From positions 36,001 through 100,000 of the forward strand of contig JAQTLP010000009.1 in assembly GCA_028714855.1 (NCBI GenBank): a stretch of DNA of 64,000 bases, given 5' to 3'. Of this stretch, positions 63,970 to 64,000 are shown in pieces. Position 1 is the stretch's first letter. Every line of letters starts with the position of its first letter. Both the position numbers and the translations under genes were made by a program. The notes under the pieces are model-generated. The model did no database searches. It saw only the letters and a list, made by a program, of their open reading frames with translations, and was not told the origin of the DNA. The stretch is from Phycisphaerae bacterium. GTDB lineage: Bacteria; Planctomycetota; Phycisphaerae; Sedimentisphaerales; Anaerobacaceae.

Positions 63970-64000
63970 AAATTCGAAGGGTTTGATCCTGGCTCAGAAC
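63970..64000 (+). rRNA. rrs: 16S ribosomal RNA, first ~31 bases
   Basis: AAATTCGAAGGGTTTGATCC then TGGCTCAGAAC is the start of 16S rRNA, cut by the window end. The 5' end is set by alignment to E. coli AAATTGAAGAGTTTGATC. The G at the third base of the 27F primer site (AGGGTTTG, not AGAGTTTG) fits Planctomycetota. Confidence 0.95.

Overview
The window looks like a chromosomal segment of a Planctomycetota bacterium, probably of the Phycisphaerae/Sedimentisphaera type. This is an inference from several signs: two PEP-CTERM surface proteins, a planctomycete-style single dockerin-like tail on an ENIGWINF-repeat protein, many large membrane glycosyltransferases, TMTC-like glycosyltransferase/TPR proteins, and a 16S rRNA that starts AGGGTTTGATCCTGGCTCAG followed by AAC. 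Gene order is mosaic: housekeeping genes (serA, glmM-like, acsA, aspC, ileS, polA, smc, one tRNA, the start of an rRNA operon) alternate with envelope and surface genes. I see no phage, insertion sequence or CRISPR array.

Region by region. 0-2.4 kb: the 5' part of a secreted protein on the minus strand and a secreted parallel beta-helix protein. 2.5-6.5 kb: serA, a phosphohexomutase and a cation-efflux gene, tightly spaced. 6.5-15.2 kb: an acetate/acetyl-CoA block with ADP-forming acetyl-CoA synthetase, an acetyl-CoA hydrolase/CoA-transferase fused to a GNAT acetyltransferase, an AcuC-type deacetylase, and, convergent after a terminator, AMP-forming AcsA with an MFS carrier. This looks like acetate metabolism together with its own lysine-acetylation control. 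15.4-25.8 kb: an outer-membrane protein, tRNA-Arg(ACG), aspC, a large GT-C-like protein, a GT2, a gamma-glutamylcyclotransferase/amidoligase-like fusion, a Nudix hydrolase and a WaaP-kinase/heptosyltransferase fusion. 25.8-31.7 kb: a repeat-bearing gap, a PEP-CTERM protein with an A8 tract at its C-terminus, a GH5 glycosidase overlapping ileS, and ileS. 31.7-41.2 kb: a GT-C, a GT2, two tandem TMTC-like GT-C/TPR proteins and polA.

41.2-53.1 kb: a degenerate tyrosine-kinase-like ATPase and its partner, two small secreted proteins (one ENIGWINF/dockerin), a two-subunit M16 peptidase pair, a zinc-ribbon membrane protein, smc, a FlgI-like lipoprotein carrying HEAT repeats and a second PEP-CTERM protein. 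53.1-63.6 kb: a chimeric gene remnant, a DUF2142-like membrane protein, YjbQ, and a run of glycosylation genes (GT-C, GT2, a flippase-like protein, a methyltransferase and two more GT-C). The window ends in an rRNA promoter, leader and the first bases of 16S rRNA.

A common theme is lipid-linked glycosylation of exported material. Three GT2 enzymes of the polyprenyl-phosphate-sugar synthase type could supply donors to eight or so GT-C membrane enzymes, with PEP-CTERM and dockerin proteins as candidate acceptors. That link is inference. The observations I find most worth a second look are the GNAT-CoA-transferase/AcuC/AcsA module, the FlgI fold outside any flagellar context, the frame-disrupting A8 tract in the PEP-CTERM tail, the GGCT-amidoligase fusion, and the chimeric yjbQ/flgI-like remnant.
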